NCBI RefSeq assembly: GCF_023074835.1 | Contig: NZ_JALLGW010000001.1 | Location: forward strand, 2,542,001-2,606,000 | Length of the DNA: 64,000 bases | From: Halomarina salina | GTDB lineage: Archaea > Halobacteriota > Halobacteria > Halobacteriales > Haloarculaceae | Reading direction: 5' to 3' | Shown here: positions 34,469-44,023 of the stretch, one piece after another | Layout of the letters: each line of letters starts with the position of its first letter | Numbering within the stretch: the first letter of the stretch is position 1 | Made by a program: the position numbers and the translations under genes | Notes under the pieces: generated by a model | Seen by the model: the letters and a program-made list of their open reading frames with translations, nothing else | Told to the model about the DNA's origin: nothing | Databases searched by the model: none

Positions 34469-34705
34469 CTACCGGGAGACGGTAATCGCGTCGCGTACCC
34501 GTCGAAGGTCCTCGCCGATGCCGGAGCCGTCACAGTCCTCGCTCGGGCACTCGTAGTGCCAGCCGTCTCGTGTCGCTCGTCGCTCTGCGAACCGCTCGCC
34601 GCACTTCCCACAGAACAGCTGCGAGTCCGAGCAGGTGTCGCGGTGGAGTTCGAGTTCAAGTTCAGACGTGAACGTCCGCTTGCAGTTCCTGCAGGTGTGC
34701 GTCAT
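34469..34705 (-). CDS. C2H2-type plus zinc-ribbon small protein (78 aa)
   Basis: Starts MTHTCRNCKRTFTSELELELH, a classic C2H2-like finger (C5, C8, His21, then Cys25), followed by a second CxxC...CxxxxC zinc ribbon (CGKCGERF...CPSEDC). Likely a nucleic-acid or protein-binding mini-protein. A strong TATA element (34728-34737) lies 23-32 bases before the ATG, fitting a leaderless transcript. No operon partner. Confidence 0.8.
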   Translation of the reverse strand: MTHTCRNCKRTFTSELELELHRDTCSDSQLFCGKCGERFAERRATRDGWHYECPSEDCDGSGIGEDLRRVRDAITVSR

Positions 34706-34727
34706 ACGCTTCCCTCATGGCTACAAA

Positions 34728-34737
34728 ACTATAATAT
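34728..34737 (-). promoter_or_regulatory. TATA element of the zinc-finger gene
   Basis: The minus strand reads ATATTATAGTTTTG across 34725-34738, an AT-only island in a GC-rich background and 23-32 bases before the ATG at 34705. Confidence 0.6.
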
Positions 34738-34913
34738 TACCGTAGGAGGCCGTGTGAGCACCCCACACAGGGAATCGAGCGATGGAGGGCGTTCCGTCGG
34801 ATTGTCTGCATTAATCGTGTCGGCTCACGACAGGGATGACACCGGGACAGTCGCGTCGACTCCCGAGGGTGAGCATCTATCGAAACGGCGGCGGGCGGAA
34901 GAACAGCGAGTCG

Positions 34914-35573
34914 TCACCGACCGGACAGCGGACCGACGAGCAGCGCCTCCTCGACGAGGACTTCGGTGCCCCGACGCAGGCGTTCGGAGAGCGCCTGGTG
35001 GGAGATGTCGAGTTGCTCCGCGAGTTCGTCGAGGTCCGTCTCGCGTGGGACGGAGTAGTAGCCCTGCTCGCAGGCGTTGGTGAGCGCCACGTACTGTTCC
35101 TGCGTGAGCCCGAACCGACCCGACGGTTCCCCGTCCATCTCCCTAACGTGGAGGACCTCGAACGTCAGTCCGTGGCTCTCGCAGAACTCGTTGGTCTTCG
35201 ACAGGGCGTCGCGGTTCGGGTAGAGGATGCGCATCTCCCACTCCGTCCCGTCGGAGTAGGCGTTCATCACCGTCGCCTCCAGCGTCGTCACCATCTCCAT
35301 CACCAGTCGGACGTGGTCGACCCACACCATGCGGTAGAGCATCTCGGTGCCGAAGTCGGCCAGGAGCGAGTACTCCTTCACGTCCGGGTCCTCGTCCAGA
35401 CTCGACTCCAGTTCCTCCCGACCGACGTCACGCGCCCAGATGAGGGGCATCACCGCCTCGTTCCCGCTCTCGACGATTCGCTCGCACTCGAAGTTCGCCT
35501 CCGGGTGGTCCCCCAGCGTCTGTCGGAGGGCGAACTCGTCGGCTGGAATCGCTGCTCGCGTCACCGTTGCCAT
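34914..35573 (-). CDS. Bat-type helix-turn-helix transcriptional regulator
   Basis: A 219-residue regulator. N-terminal sensor-like region (1-150) with WEMRILYPNRDALSKTNEFCE, then HTH_10: FGLTQEQYVALTNACEQGYYSVPR and LAEQLDISHQALSERLRRG (about 155-205). The third member of its class in the window. TATA-like CCTTTACTACT lies about 30-40 bases upstream. Ligand and targets unknown. Confidence 0.88.
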   Translation of the reverse strand: MATVTRAAIPADEFALRQTLGDHPEANFECERIVESGNEAVMPLIWARDVGREELESSLDEDPDVKEYSLLADFGTEMLYRMVWVDHVRLVMEMVTTLEATVMNAYSDGTEWEMRILYPNRDALSKTNEFCESHGLTFEVLHVREMDGEPSGRFGLTQEQYVALTNACEQGYYSVPRETDLDELAEQLDISHQALSERLRRGTEVLVEEALLVGPLSGR

Positions 35574-35669
35574 GTCAATGTCGAATCACGGGAGGGGTGA
35601 GTAGTAAAGGTATCCATCCTCTCGAACCCGCAGGAGGACGGACGGGCCGTGTCCCGGTTCCTGCCGGGG

Positions 35670-36704
35670 TCAGTCGTACTGCTCGGGGTACGCCGCCGCC
35701 AGCAGTTCGGGGTCGGCGAGCAGTCGCTCGCGGACGGGGGCGACGGCGTCGGCGATGTAGTCGGCCGTCGCGTTCTTCAGGTCCTGCGGGTGGAGTTCCT
35801 CGCTGACGAAGTCCGCCTCCAGCGACTCGTAGTCCTCGTAGACGAGGTCCCCGCCGAACTTCTCGGGCCGTTCGACCTCGAACGGGTCGCCGTCCTCGTC
35901 CAGCAGCGGGAAGACGAGGTAGCGGACGTACTCCAGGACGCCGTTCTCCTCGACCTCGCCCATCGGGCAGTACGCCTGTCCGAGTTTCTCGCGAACCGTC
36001 TCGCGGTCGTCGGTGAGGTTCACCTTCGAGGCGGCGTCGCTGGCCGACATCTTCCCGCCGGTCAGCCCCGACAGGAGCGGCGCGAACACGCAGACTGGCT
36101 TGTCGTAGCCGTAGTCGGGCAGTAGCTCGCGGGCGAGCATGTAGATTCCCCGCTGGTCGATACCGCCGTAGGCGATGTCGGCGTCGAGCGCCGCCACGTC
36201 GAGGCTCTGCATCAGCGTGTAGACGAGTCCGCCGAGTTTCGGATTGTCGGACTGCCTGACGACCTCGCTCCCGGCGCGGGTGGCGCGGGAGACGGTCGTG
36301 TCCGCGAGCATCCGGTAGAGGTCGAGCGTGTACGGCTGGTCGAGTTCGAACTCGCGGCCCTGGACGAACTCGATGTCGCCGGGGTCCGCGCCCGCGACGT
36401 CGACCATCGCCTCGATGGCCTGCTGGTAGTACTCGGTCCGCGCGTCGAGCAGGTCGAACGGGCTCTTCTCGTCGTCGAGGTGCGCGTGCAGGTCGGCGAC
36501 GAGGACGGTCACGTCGACGCCCGCCCGGAGGAAGTCAGCGAGTTTCCGGATGGTCGTGAAGTGGCCGATGTGCATCTCGCCGGTCGGCGCGTAGCCGATG
36601 TAGGCCTCGGGCGACTCGCCGTCCAGCACCTCGGCTAGCTCCTCGTCCGTGACGACCTCCTCCGTGTAGCGGGTCATCAGTTCCCGCCGCTCGGCCGTGT
36701 CCAT
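35670..36704 (-). CDS. tyrS: Tyrosyl-tRNA synthetase, archaeal type
   Basis: A 344-residue class I aminoacyl-tRNA synthetase charging tRNA-Tyr. The HIGH signature is MHIGH (residues 43-47) and the second signature is the KMSKS variant KMSAS (near 234-238). Its size and the absence of an S4-like C-terminal domain mark the archaeal/eukaryal branch. Active-site residues such as those in IAYGGIDQRGIYMLAREL fit. It is a single essential gene, starting at the ATG ahead of DTAERRELMTRYTEEV. Confidence 0.95.
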   Translation of the reverse strand: MDTAERRELMTRYTEEVVTDEELAEVLDGESPEAYIGYAPTGEMHIGHFTTIRKLADFLRAGVDVTVLVADLHAHLDDEKSPFDLLDARTEYYQQAIEAMVDVAGADPGDIEFVQGREFELDQPYTLDLYRMLADTTVSRATRAGSEVVRQSDNPKLGGLVYTLMQSLDVAALDADIAYGGIDQRGIYMLARELLPDYGYDKPVCVFAPLLSGLTGGKMSASDAASKVNLTDDRETVREKLGQAYCPMGEVEENGVLEYVRYLVFPLLDEDGDPFEVERPEKFGGDLVYEDYESLEADFVSEELHPQDLKNATADYIADAVAPVRERLLADPELLAAAYPEQYD

Positions 36705-36849
36705 GTCTTCGCTTTCCGTCTCCCGCGCTTAAGCGATTCGGGATGGGGTGACGGCGTCTCACGGTGGTTCGCCGGTCGACGGTGCGTCCTCCCCTGTCGT
36801 CCCGACAGCCTCGACGCACCGCCGTCGAGCGTCGGACCGCCGTCGAGCG

Positions 36850-37305
36850 TCAGTGCGTCGTCTCGGCAGACGACCCGGTCGTCTGCTCCCGGTCGACCCG
36901 TTCGGCGAGCGCCCAGTTCATCGACTCGTAGGTCGCCTCGTCGTCTTCGCTGGTAACGAACCCCACGAGCAGGCCCGACAGTTCCTCCCGATTGACCAGC
37001 AGCGTCCGGCCGCAGTCGAGCGATTCGAGGTCGAACGTGTGGCGTCCCTCGAACAGCCACGACGACCCGACCCGACCCACCCACTGGAGTCGGCGCTCCG
37101 GGTCGACAGTCGTCACCCTCGGCCGGAGCGTGCGCGTCCGACCGCTCTGGTCGACGGTTATCGTCACCCGTTCGCCCTCGCGCAGCTCGCCGCTGGCCGA
37201 CGTGAGGTGTGGGTTCCACTCCTCGTAGGCGTCGAGGTCGGTGAGTGTGGACCAGACGGCCGACGGCGGGCTATCGATGACCGTCTCCGTACGTATCGTC
37301 CTCAT
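36850..37305 (-). CDS. SRPBCC domain protein (151 aa)
   Basis: Starts MRTIRTETVIDSPPSAVWSTL, with LDAYEEWNPHLTSASGEL next: the usual START-like opening. Beta strands follow (RTLRPRVTTVDPERRLQWVGRVG), with LLVGFVTSEDDEATYESMNWALAERV as the C-terminal helix. Ligand unknown. It lies 145 bases upstream of tyrS on the same strand and may be co-transcribed with it, though the gap is long. Confidence 0.85.
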   Translation of the reverse strand: MRTIRTETVIDSPPSAVWSTLTDLDAYEEWNPHLTSASGELREGERVTITVDQSGRTRTLRPRVTTVDPERRLQWVGRVGSSWLFEGRHTFDLESLDCGRTLLVNREELSGLLVGFVTSEDDEATYESMNWALAERVDREQTTGSSAETTH

Positions 37306-37406
37306 CGACCGCTAGAGAGGTCGCGCACGACGATGAACCTGTTCTCTGCGGGACGTGAACCGTCGGTACCGGAGAGGACAAAGCCCCCCCGCTCGTACGG
37401 CTGCCC

Positions 37407-37862
37407 ATGTACACGGGCAAGACGGAGAAGCCGTGTTGTCTCTGCGGCGACCGGGAGACGGTCGCCAGGCTCGACCTCCCGCCGCGAGCGGTACAGTCGA
37501 TGGAGAACTCGGGGCCGATAGCCTGGCGCGACATCGTCGGCGAGGTGTCGGTCCACTTCTGCGAGTCGGACTGGGATCTCGTCACCGACCTCGTCCTCGA
37601 CACCGGGATGTCGCCGCTCCCCCGGTGTAACGTGGCGCAGGCCTCGCTCGACATCCGCGAGGACTTCGAGGCCCTGTTGAACGACGTTCGCGAGGAACCC
37701 GACCAGCGAGCGCTCGAAGAACGGATGCTGACCGACGCTCGCGAGACCATCGAGCGCGTCGAGAGCGAGGGTATCGAGGAGGTCAACACCCGCGATGCGG
37801 TCGAGGCGTACGTCCGCCTCTGGGCGCTCGAGGACGCCGACCGGGCCGAGGCGACCGAGTAG
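37407..37862 (+). CDS. Conserved haloarchaeal protein with N-terminal CxxC (151 aa)
   Basis: Starts MYTGKTEKPCCLCGDRETVARLDL; Cys10, Cys11 and Cys13 with later Cys52 (VHFCESDW) and Cys73 (PRCNVA) could bind zinc. The C-terminal half is a helical, charged region (REDFEALLNDVREEPDQRALEERML). I do not recognise a family. Divergent from the SRPBCC gene and convergent with the SDR gene. Confidence 0.65.
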   Translation: MYTGKTEKPCCLCGDRETVARLDLPPRAVQSMENSGPIAWRDIVGEVSVHFCESDWDLVTDLVLDTGMSPLPRCNVAQASLDIREDFEALLNDVREEPDQRALEERMLTDARETIERVESEGIEEVNTRDAVEAYVRLWALEDADRAEATE

Positions 37863-37892
37863 GCCATCGCGTCCCGAGGGTTCAGGGCCCGC

Positions 37893-38699
37893 TCAGTACG
37901 GCACCGTCGGGAGCGCGTGGCCACCGTCGACGACGAAGTACCCGCCGGTCACGTACGCCGCGGCGGGACTGGCGAGGAACAGCGTGAGCGGGACGCAGTC
38001 GGCCGCGTCGCCGAACCGGTCGACGGGGATGGTCTCCAGCATCGAGGCGGGGAGTTCGCCACCCGCCGCCTCCGCGACGCCTTCGGTCTCGACGATGCCC
38101 GGCGCGACGGTGTTCGCCCGGATGCCGTGGTCGGCCCACTCGTTGGCGACGGTCTGCATCAGGTTGTGGACGCCCGCCTTCCCCGCACCGGAGTGAGCAT
38201 GGTACGGCGCGCCGCCGACGCTGTTGGTCGCCCCCATCGACAGCACGACGCCGCCGTCGTTCTCCATCATGTGCTCCCCCACCGAGAGCGTGCAGTAGGC
38301 CGTCCCGTCGAGGATGGTCCCGACGACGGCCCGCCACCCGTTCGGCGAGAGCGACTCAGTGGGGCTGAGGAAGTTCGCGCCCGCGTTGTTCACGAGCACG
38401 TCGATACCACCCAACTCGTCGACGACGGTGTCGCGCATCGACTCGACCTGTTCGTACTCGCGGACGTCGACGGTCGTCGCACAGGCGCGACGCCCGCGGG
38501 CTTCGACCGCCTCGGCGACCGGTTCGAGGTGGTCCATCGACCGCGAGGCGACGGCCACGTCCGCTCCGTGGTCCGCGAACGCGAGCGCGAGTTCTCGGCC
38601 GATGCCGGTCCCGCCGCCGGTTATCAGCACGCGCTCGCCGTCGAACAGGTCCTCGCGGAAGATGTCGGTGCTCGGTGGCGTCCGTGGCCAGTCGCTCAT
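37893..38699 (-). CDS. SDR oxidoreductase of the 2,4-dienoyl-CoA reductase-like group
   Basis: A 268-residue SDR with the cofactor loop GGGTGIG (28-34) and NNAG (104-107). The catalytic Tyr of classical SDRs is replaced: the Y-x3-K position reads Ser170-x3-Lys174 (HAHSGAGKAG), as in 2,4-dienoyl-CoA reductases, and the following NEWADHGIRANTVAPGIVETEG also matches that group. It may reduce dienoyl- or enoyl-CoA with NADPH in fatty-acid oxidation; this is inferred. The ATG at 38699 precedes SDWPRTPPSTDIF. Confidence 0.8.
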   Translation of the reverse strand: MSDWPRTPPSTDIFREDLFDGERVLITGGGTGIGRELALAFADHGADVAVASRSMDHLEPVAEAVEARGRRACATTVDVREYEQVESMRDTVVDELGGIDVLVNNAGANFLSPTESLSPNGWRAVVGTILDGTAYCTLSVGEHMMENDGGVVLSMGATNSVGGAPYHAHSGAGKAGVHNLMQTVANEWADHGIRANTVAPGIVETEGVAEAAGGELPASMLETIPVDRFGDAADCVPLTLFLASPAAAYVTGGYFVVDGGHALPTVPY

Positions 38700-38811
38700 C
38701 GTGGACCACCCGGAGGGTCGTGGTGCATGGTGGCACACGTGTGACGGGGCCGCTTAACTCTGCGTGTCGAGGTGTGACGTCGTGGCCCCCCTCGTCTCAG
38801 AGTGTCCGACC

Positions 38812-39543
38812 TCAGTCCCCGATACGGGTCCCGACGCGCTCCTCGGCGACGAACGAGTCCAGCCCGTCGAGGTCGAAGATGGTCGCGGGGACGTCGAGCG
38901 AGAGCAGCTCCTCGACCTTCGCGGCCATCCCGCCGGTGACGTCCGTCGACTCGCTCTCGCCGAGGGCGGTCGCCACGTCGGCGAAGGAGTCGATGTACTC
39001 GATTACCTCGCCGTCGTCGTCGTAGACGCCCGGCACCGCAGAACAGAGACCCACGCGCTCGGCGTCGAGGTGGTCGGCGAGTTCGACGACCAGTTCGTCG
39101 CCCGAGAGGATTGTCGCCCCTTTCCCCTCGTGACCCACGACGTCGCCGTGGAGGACGGGGACGAACCCCTCCCGGAGGAGCGTCCGGACCTGTCCGGTCG
39201 GGAGGACGAGGTCCGCGACGGCGTTGCGGAAGCCCGCCGAGAACGGGTGGACCGGCACCGCGGGCACGTCCTCGTCGTGGAACGCGTCCAGCACGGCGCT
39301 GTTGAGGCGACTCATCGCGTCGTGGACGGCGACCACCTCCTCGTAGTCCTCGGTGCCGACGGTCCGCGAGACGCCGAACTCGTTCGCGAAGTGGTGGCCG
39401 AACGACCCGCCGCCGTGGACCACGACGAGGTCCTCGTCGACGGCCGCCAGCGCCCGCGCGGCGTGCTGGAGGGATTCCCCGTCGACCGTCTCCGGCGCGT
39501 CCTTGTCGGTGATGACGCTCCCGCCGAGTTTGACGATGATCAC
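38812..39543 (-). CDS. ipk: Isopentenyl phosphate kinase
   Basis: A 243-residue amino-acid-kinase-fold enzyme that phosphorylates isopentenyl phosphate to IPP in the archaeal mevalonate pathway. IVKLGGSVITDK (residues 3-14) binds ATP; VVHGGGSFGHH (41-51) carries the catalytic His. The GTG start overlaps the mevalonate kinase stop (GTGA), giving an mvk-ipk operon. Together with the prenyl synthase at 55639 it supplies the lipid and carotenoid precursors. Confidence 0.93.
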   Translation of the reverse strand: MIIVKLGGSVITDKDAPETVDGESLQHAARALAAVDEDLVVVHGGGSFGHHFANEFGVSRTVGTEDYEEVVAVHDAMSRLNSAVLDAFHDEDVPAVPVHPFSAGFRNAVADLVLPTGQVRTLLREGFVPVLHGDVVGHEGKGATILSGDELVVELADHLDAERVGLCSAVPGVYDDDGEVIEYIDSFADVATALGESESTDVTGGMAAKVEELLSLDVPATIFDLDGLDSFVAEERVGTRIGD

Positions 39544-40526
39544 TCCACACGCACCCCTTCGCGGTCCAGTTCGGCGCGGAACGCCGCCTCGCAACCGGGC
39601 GTGTAGTTCAGCGCCGTCCTCGTCGCCTCCGTCTCGTCGAGGGCGACGATACAGCCGCCGCCGCCAGCGCCGGTGAGTTTCGCGCCGCGTGCGCCCGCCT
39701 CTCGGGCGGCCCACACCATCGCGTCCAGCGACCGCGAGGAGACGCCGAGCGCCGACAGCAGGCCGTGGTCGAAGTTCATCAGCTTCCCGACCGCACTCAC
39801 GTCGTCGTCGGCCAGCGCCTCCTCGCCCTCGCGGACCACGTCGCCGATGGCCCCGATGGTGTCCGCGGCGAAGTCGAACTCCTCGCGGAGCGCTCGCACC
39901 CCGGCGACGAGTTCGCCCGTGTCGCCCGCGCCGCCGTCGTAGCCGACGACGAAGGGGAGGTTCGGTACGTCGTCGATTCGACGGCAGTCGTCGCCCTCGA
40001 CGCGGACCGCGCCGCCCATCGCCGAGCAGAAGGTGTCCGCTCGCGACGCCTCGCCGTCCTGCACCTCGTGTTCGACCCGATAGGCGCGGTCGGCGACCGC
40101 CTCCTGGGTGAGTTCGACGCCGAGTTCCCGCGTCGCGGCGTCGATGGCCGCGACGACGACGGCCGCCGACGAGCCCAGTCCCGCACCCAGCGGGATGTCG
40201 CTCTCGACGGTCATGTCGAAGCCCGCCTCCGGTTCGTCGGCGACGTCGCGGGCCTGCTCGACGGCTCCATCGACGTAGCCCATCGCCGCCTCCACGAGCG
40301 ACGTCGGAACGTTCACGTCGGGCGTATCGCCGCCCTCGCCGCTGTACTCGACGGTGAACCCGTCGAGGGTCAGGTCCTTGGCCTCCACCCGGAGGCGGTC
40401 GTCGTCGCGGGCCTCGACGGTCACCCGTGCGCGTCGCTCGATTGCGCAGGGGACCGCCGGTTCGCCGTAGACGACGGCGTGTTCGCCGAAGAGGTACACC
40501 TTCCCCGGCGCGCTCGAAACGGTCAT
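39540..40526 (-). CDS. mvk: Mevalonate kinase
   Basis: A 328-residue GHMP kinase phosphorylating mevalonate. SAPGKVYLFGEHAVVYG (5-21) and the ATP loop PLGAGLGSSAAV (112-123) are exact family signatures; KLTGAGGGGCIVAL near 290 is motif 3. It opens the mvk-ipk pair. Position just downstream of the enolase-rpsB end of the ribosomal superoperon is conserved in haloarchaea, here with a Nudix-like gene between them on the opposite strand. Confidence 0.95.
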   Translation of the reverse strand: MTVSSAPGKVYLFGEHAVVYGEPAVPCAIERRARVTVEARDDDRLRVEAKDLTLDGFTVEYSGEGGDTPDVNVPTSLVEAAMGYVDGAVEQARDVADEPEAGFDMTVESDIPLGAGLGSSAAVVVAAIDAATRELGVELTQEAVADRAYRVEHEVQDGEASRADTFCSAMGGAVRVEGDDCRRIDDVPNLPFVVGYDGGAGDTGELVAGVRALREEFDFAADTIGAIGDVVREGEEALADDDVSAVGKLMNFDHGLLSALGVSSRSLDAMVWAAREAGARGAKLTGAGGGGCIVALDETEATRTALNYTPGCEAAFRAELDREGVRVE

Positions 40527-40720
40527 ACTTCCTCCCTGCCGGAGCGGGCGGTTAAGCGTGTCCGAACGCGGTCACCGACGGGACGAAGCTGGGGGCGGCC
40601 GGTCGGGACCCCCCGAGTCGGACACCGTCCACTGGGAACTGGCCGGCCGTCGGAGCGGTACGTCCGGAGCGACAGGACCGTCGGCAAACCCCTATACGAC
40701 TGGCGGGCTGAGGGGAGTCC

Positions 40721-41233
40721 ATGTCTGTTCTCGCGGCCAGTCGTCACCTCGACAGGACGCTGGCCACGCTCGCTGCGGAGTACGGGTCGGTCGAGGTCGT
40801 CGGCGAGGCCCACGAGGTCGCCCCGGACGAGTACGACCGCCTCCTCGAACGGGCGGACGCGTTCGACGGCTGTGGCGGTGCCGGGGCGTGGCTCCGGGAC
40901 GAGGCGGACCGCGTCCTCCTCGTCGAGAGCGACGCGGGCTGGCGCGAACCCGGAACGACTCGCCTGCCCGACGACGACCCAATCGACGCCGCGCGGCGCG
41001 CGGTTCGAGAGCAGACCGGACTCGTCGCCGACCTCACCGACGTCCGTCACGTCCACGTCCGCTTCCACCGGGACTGGACCGACCGCGACCCGGTACCACA
41101 GCCGTTCGTCGTGTTCGAGGGGACCGCGTCGGGCACGCCGGCCGACGGTGCGCGGTGGCACGACAGCCGACCCGAAGAGCTGCTGTACGAGCGCCTCGCG
41201 GAGCTGCCGCTGGCGGAGCGAGAGAAACAGTAA
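40721..41233 (+). CDS. Nudix-like hydrolase with degenerate Nudix box
   Basis: A 170-residue protein with the Nudix fold pattern (VLLVESDAGWREPGTTRLPDD...), but the box GX5EX7REUXEEXGU is degraded: RRAVREQTGLV keeps only one of the two metal-binding Glu residues and Arg replaces others. It may bind rather than hydrolyse nucleoside diphosphate compounds. An N-terminal helical stretch (1-50) precedes the fold. Convergent with rpsB. Confidence 0.75.
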   Translation: MSVLAASRHLDRTLATLAAEYGSVEVVGEAHEVAPDEYDRLLERADAFDGCGGAGAWLRDEADRVLLVESDAGWREPGTTRLPDDDPIDAARRAVREQTGLVADLTDVRHVHVRFHRDWTDRDPVPQPFVVFEGTASGTPADGARWHDSRPEELLYERLAELPLAEREKQ

Positions 41234-41278
41234 CACCAGCACGTCACCGCCGACCGCGACGCGTCCGCGAAAACGCGG

Positions 41279-42049
41279 TTATATCTCGGTCTCGAAGTCC
41301 TCCAGCGCGTAGGAGGGTTCGGCACCGCGGTTGTCGAGCGTCTCGTTGGCCAGCAGCCAGTAGACGACCGACAGGGCCTTGCGACCCTTGTTGTTCGTCG
41401 GGACGACGAGGTCCACGTTCGACGTGGAGTTGTTGGAGTCACACATCGCGACGACGGGGATGCCGACCGTGATGGCCTCCTTGACCGCCTGCGCGTCGCC
41501 GATGGGGTCGGTGACGACCACGACGTCCGGTTCGATGTAGCCGTCGTACTTCGGGTTCGTCAGCGTGCCGGGGATGAACCGGCCCGTGCGGGCGCGAGCG
41601 CCGACGGCGTCCGCGAACTTCTCGGCCGGGAACCGACCGTACTGGCGCGAGGAGGCGACCAGGATCTGCTCGGGGTTGTAGTTCGAGAGGAACCGCGCCG
41701 CCGTGCGGATGCGGTCGTCGGTCTGGGAGACGTCCAGCACGTACAGCCCGTCGGTCCGGACGCGGTGGATGAACCGCTCCATGTCCTTCGTCTTCTGCTG
41801 GGTCCCGATGTGCGCCCCGGCGGCGAGGTAGTCCTCGACCGGGATGAGGAGGTCGGCCTCGTCGTCGGGCATGACGTCCTCGTCGAGCACCGGTTCGGCA
41901 TCCTCCTCTGGCTCCTCGACCTCCGCGGCGTCGTCGGGGGCTACCTCGGGTGCGTCTGCTTCGGCCGCCTCTTCGGCGGCGGGCGTTACGTCTTCATCGG
42001 ACTCCTCGGCCGCGTCGACCTCTTCGAGTCCTTCTTCGTTATCGCTCAT
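41279..42049 (-). CDS. rpsB: 30S ribosomal protein S2
   Basis: A 256-residue S2 (eukaryal SA homologue). The first ~75 residues are a very acidic Glu/Asp/Ala extension seen in haloarchaeal S2. The core begins [21 protein letters not shown] and includes [12 protein letters not shown] and [18 protein letters not shown]. Last gene of the superoperon part read from 47.2 kb; overlaps the enolase stop by ATGA. Confidence 0.96.
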   Translation of the reverse strand: MSDNEEGLEEVDAAEESDEDVTPAAEEAAEADAPEVAPDDAAEVEEPEEDAEPVLDEDVMPDDEADLLIPVEDYLAAGAHIGTQQKTKDMERFIHRVRTDGLYVLDVSQTDDRIRTAARFLSNYNPEQILVASSRQYGRFPAEKFADAVGARARTGRFIPGTLTNPKYDGYIEPDVVVVTDPIGDAQAVKEAITVGIPVVAMCDSNNSTSNVDLVVPTNNKGRKALSVVYWLLANETLDNRGAEPSYALEDFETEI

Positions 42050-43242
42050 GCGTTTTCCTCGATTCTGATGAGTTCGTTCAGCTTCGCTGTTCGCTCGCCG
42101 CCGACCGCGCCCGTCTTGATGAACGGGGCGGCCGTCGCCACGGCGAGGTGTGCGATGGTCGTGTCCTCCGTCTCGCCGCTCCGGTGGGAGACGACCGCGT
42201 CGTACCCGTTGTCGCGCGCCAGTTCGATGGCGTCGAACGCGTCCGACAGCGTCCCGATCTGGTTCGGCTTGACGAGGATGCTGTTGGCCGCACCCTCCTC
42301 GATGCCCGTCTCGAGACGCTCGACGTTCGTGACGAACAGGTCGTCGCCACAGACGAGGCAGTTCTCGCCCACCCGCTCGGTGAGCGCGGCGAACCCCTCG
42401 TAGTCGTCCTCGTCGAGCGGGTCCTCGACGTAGGCGAGGTCGTACTCGTCGACCAGGTCCGCCACGTACTCGACCTGCTCGTCGGGCGAGCGCTCGGTGT
42501 CCGAGTAGACGTACGACCCGTCCTCGAACATCTCGGCGGCGGCCACGTCCAGGCCGAACCGGATCTCGAAGCCGACCTCCTCCTCGACCCGCGAGACGGC
42601 CTCCTCCATCACGTCGAACGCCTCCGCGTCGTCGATGGAGGGTGCCCACGCGCCCTCGTCGCCCTTCGCGGCGGCCTCGCCACGGTCGGCGAGGACGTCG
42701 CGAGCGGCACCGTGGACGGCCGCGTTGGCGAACACCGCGTCGGCGACGCTCGGTGCGCCGACCGGCGCGGCCAGGAACTCCTGGATGTCGGTCGCGTCGG
42801 CGGCGTGTTCGCCACCGCCGATGACGTTGCCCAGCGGCGTCGGGAACTCGTCGCCCCGGAAGGCACCACCGAGGTGCTGGTACAGCGGCGCGCCGAGCAT
42901 GTCGGCGGCGGCCTTCGCGGCCGCCATCGAGATGGCGACGGCGCTGTTCGCACCGATCTCCGAGAAGTCGTCGGTGCCGTCGGCCTCGCGCAGGACGAAG
43001 TCGACCGACCGCTGGTCGCCCGCGTACACCTGCCCCTCCAGTCGAGGGACGGCGAGTTCGCGGGCGTTCGCGATGGCCTCCTCGGCCGGCAGTTCGATGG
43101 CCTCGTACTCGCCGGTCGACGCTCCGGACGGAGCGGCCGCCCGGCCGAACCCACCGCTCTCGGTGGTGACGTCGGCCTCGACCGTCGGGTTACCCCGCGA
43201 GTCCAGGATGCGACGGAGTCGCACCTCGGTGATGAGCGTCAC
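42046..43242 (-). CDS. eno: Enolase
   Basis: Converts 2-phosphoglycerate to phosphoenolpyruvate. A 398-residue protein with [13 protein letters not shown] (N-terminal signature), the catalytic-Lys strand [13 protein letters not shown] and the signature SHRSGETED. Metal-binding Asp and Glu residues sit in the usual strands. GTG start overlapping rpoK's TGA. Enolase inside the RpoN-RpoK-S2 block is a conserved archaeal arrangement. Confidence 0.96.
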   Translation of the reverse strand: MTLITEVRLRRILDSRGNPTVEADVTTESGGFGRAAAPSGASTGEYEAIELPAEEAIANARELAVPRLEGQVYAGDQRSVDFVLREADGTDDFSEIGANSAVAISMAAAKAAADMLGAPLYQHLGGAFRGDEFPTPLGNVIGGGEHAADATDIQEFLAAPVGAPSVADAVFANAAVHGAARDVLADRGEAAAKGDEGAWAPSIDDAEAFDVMEEAVSRVEEEVGFEIRFGLDVAAAEMFEDGSYVYSDTERSPDEQVEYVADLVDEYDLAYVEDPLDEDDYEGFAALTERVGENCLVCGDDLFVTNVERLETGIEEGAANSILVKPNQIGTLSDAFDAIELARDNGYDAVVSHRSGETEDTTIAHLAVATAAPFIKTGAVGGERTAKLNELIRIEENA

Positions 43243-43418
43243 TGCTGCCCCCGGATGACCGTGAACGGCAGTGCGCCCGCGTCGTACTCCTCGGCGGCGA
43301 CCAGAATCGGTTCGCTCTGCTCGGACTCGACGAGCACGGGTGCGCCGTAGGACACCTGCAGCGCTCGCGCGCCGATGATGCGAGCCTTCTCGTACCGGTT
43401 GTGTTCTTGTTGGGCCAT
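43239..43418 (-). CDS. rpoK: DNA-directed RNA polymerase subunit K
   Basis: A 59-residue omega/RPB6-like subunit. [21 protein letters not shown] is the universal omega motif. It stabilises the polymerase assembly. Its stop overlaps the enolase GTG and its start overlaps the rpoN stop by one base (TGATG). Confidence 0.95.
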   Translation of the reverse strand: MAQQEHNRYEKARIIGARALQVSYGAPVLVESEQSEPILVAAEEYDAGALPFTVIRGQQ

Positions 43419-43612
43419 CACTGGTAGGGGGCGACGATGTCCACGAGGTCCTTGTGGGAGACGAGCATCCGACGGCAACACGGCCGGTCGACGCCCAGGT
43501 CGTCGAGGACCTCGGCGGGATTCTCTGCTTCCTCTTCGGTCCGTCGCGTGAACTCCTCCCAGTGTTCACCCACGACTTTGCCGCACGTGAAACACCGGAC
43601 TGGGATCATCAT
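43418..43612 (-). CDS. rpoN: DNA-directed RNA polymerase subunit N
   Basis: A 64-residue RPB10-type zinc subunit. The start [21 protein letters not shown] gives CxxC and the tail has the CCRRM pair, completing the zinc site. Two ATGs are adjacent; either start works. Follows S9 by 12 bases. Confidence 0.96.
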   Translation of the reverse strand: MMIPVRCFTCGKVVGEHWEEFTRRTEEEAENPAEVLDDLGVDRPCCRRMLVSHKDLVDIVAPYQ

Positions 43613-43624
43613 GAGTGGATCACC

Positions 43625-44023
43625 TCAGCGGTAGGACTTCTGGTAACGCGCACGAGCACCCGGTCCACCCCACTTCTTGGACTCGGTCTGTCGGACGTCG
43701 TTGACCAGCAGCGAGCGGTCGAACGTCATGTACGCGTCCCGCAGTTCGGCGTCGTTGGTGAACTCGACGAGTCCACGGGCGATGGCGGTGCGGGCCGCGT
43801 CGGCCTGCCCCATCACGCCGCCGCCGGAGACGTCGACCTCGACGTCGACGCCGTCCCGGAGCTCCTCGTCCGCGATGCGGAACGGTTCGAGCATCTTCAA
43901 CTGCGCCATCTCCGGCTCGGTCAACTCGACTGGCTGTGCGTTGATGCGCACCCGGCCCTGGCCCTCTCGGACCGTCGCCCGGGCGATCGCGGTCTTCTTC
44001 TTGCCGCTCGTGTTGGTTACCAT
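43625..44023 (-). CDS. rpsI: 30S ribosomal protein S9
   Basis: A 132-residue S9. [22 protein letters not shown] (start) and the C-terminal [15 protein letters not shown], whose Arg tail contacts tRNA in the P site, are diagnostic. It overlaps L13 by seven bases and belongs to the L18e-L13-S9-RpoN-RpoK cistron group. Confidence 0.96.
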   Translation of the reverse strand: MVTNTSGKKKTAIARATVREGQGRVRINAQPVELTEPEMAQLKMLEPFRIADEELRDGVDVEVDVSGGGVMGQADAARTAIARGLVEFTNDAELRDAYMTFDRSLLVNDVRQTESKKWGGPGARARYQKSYR

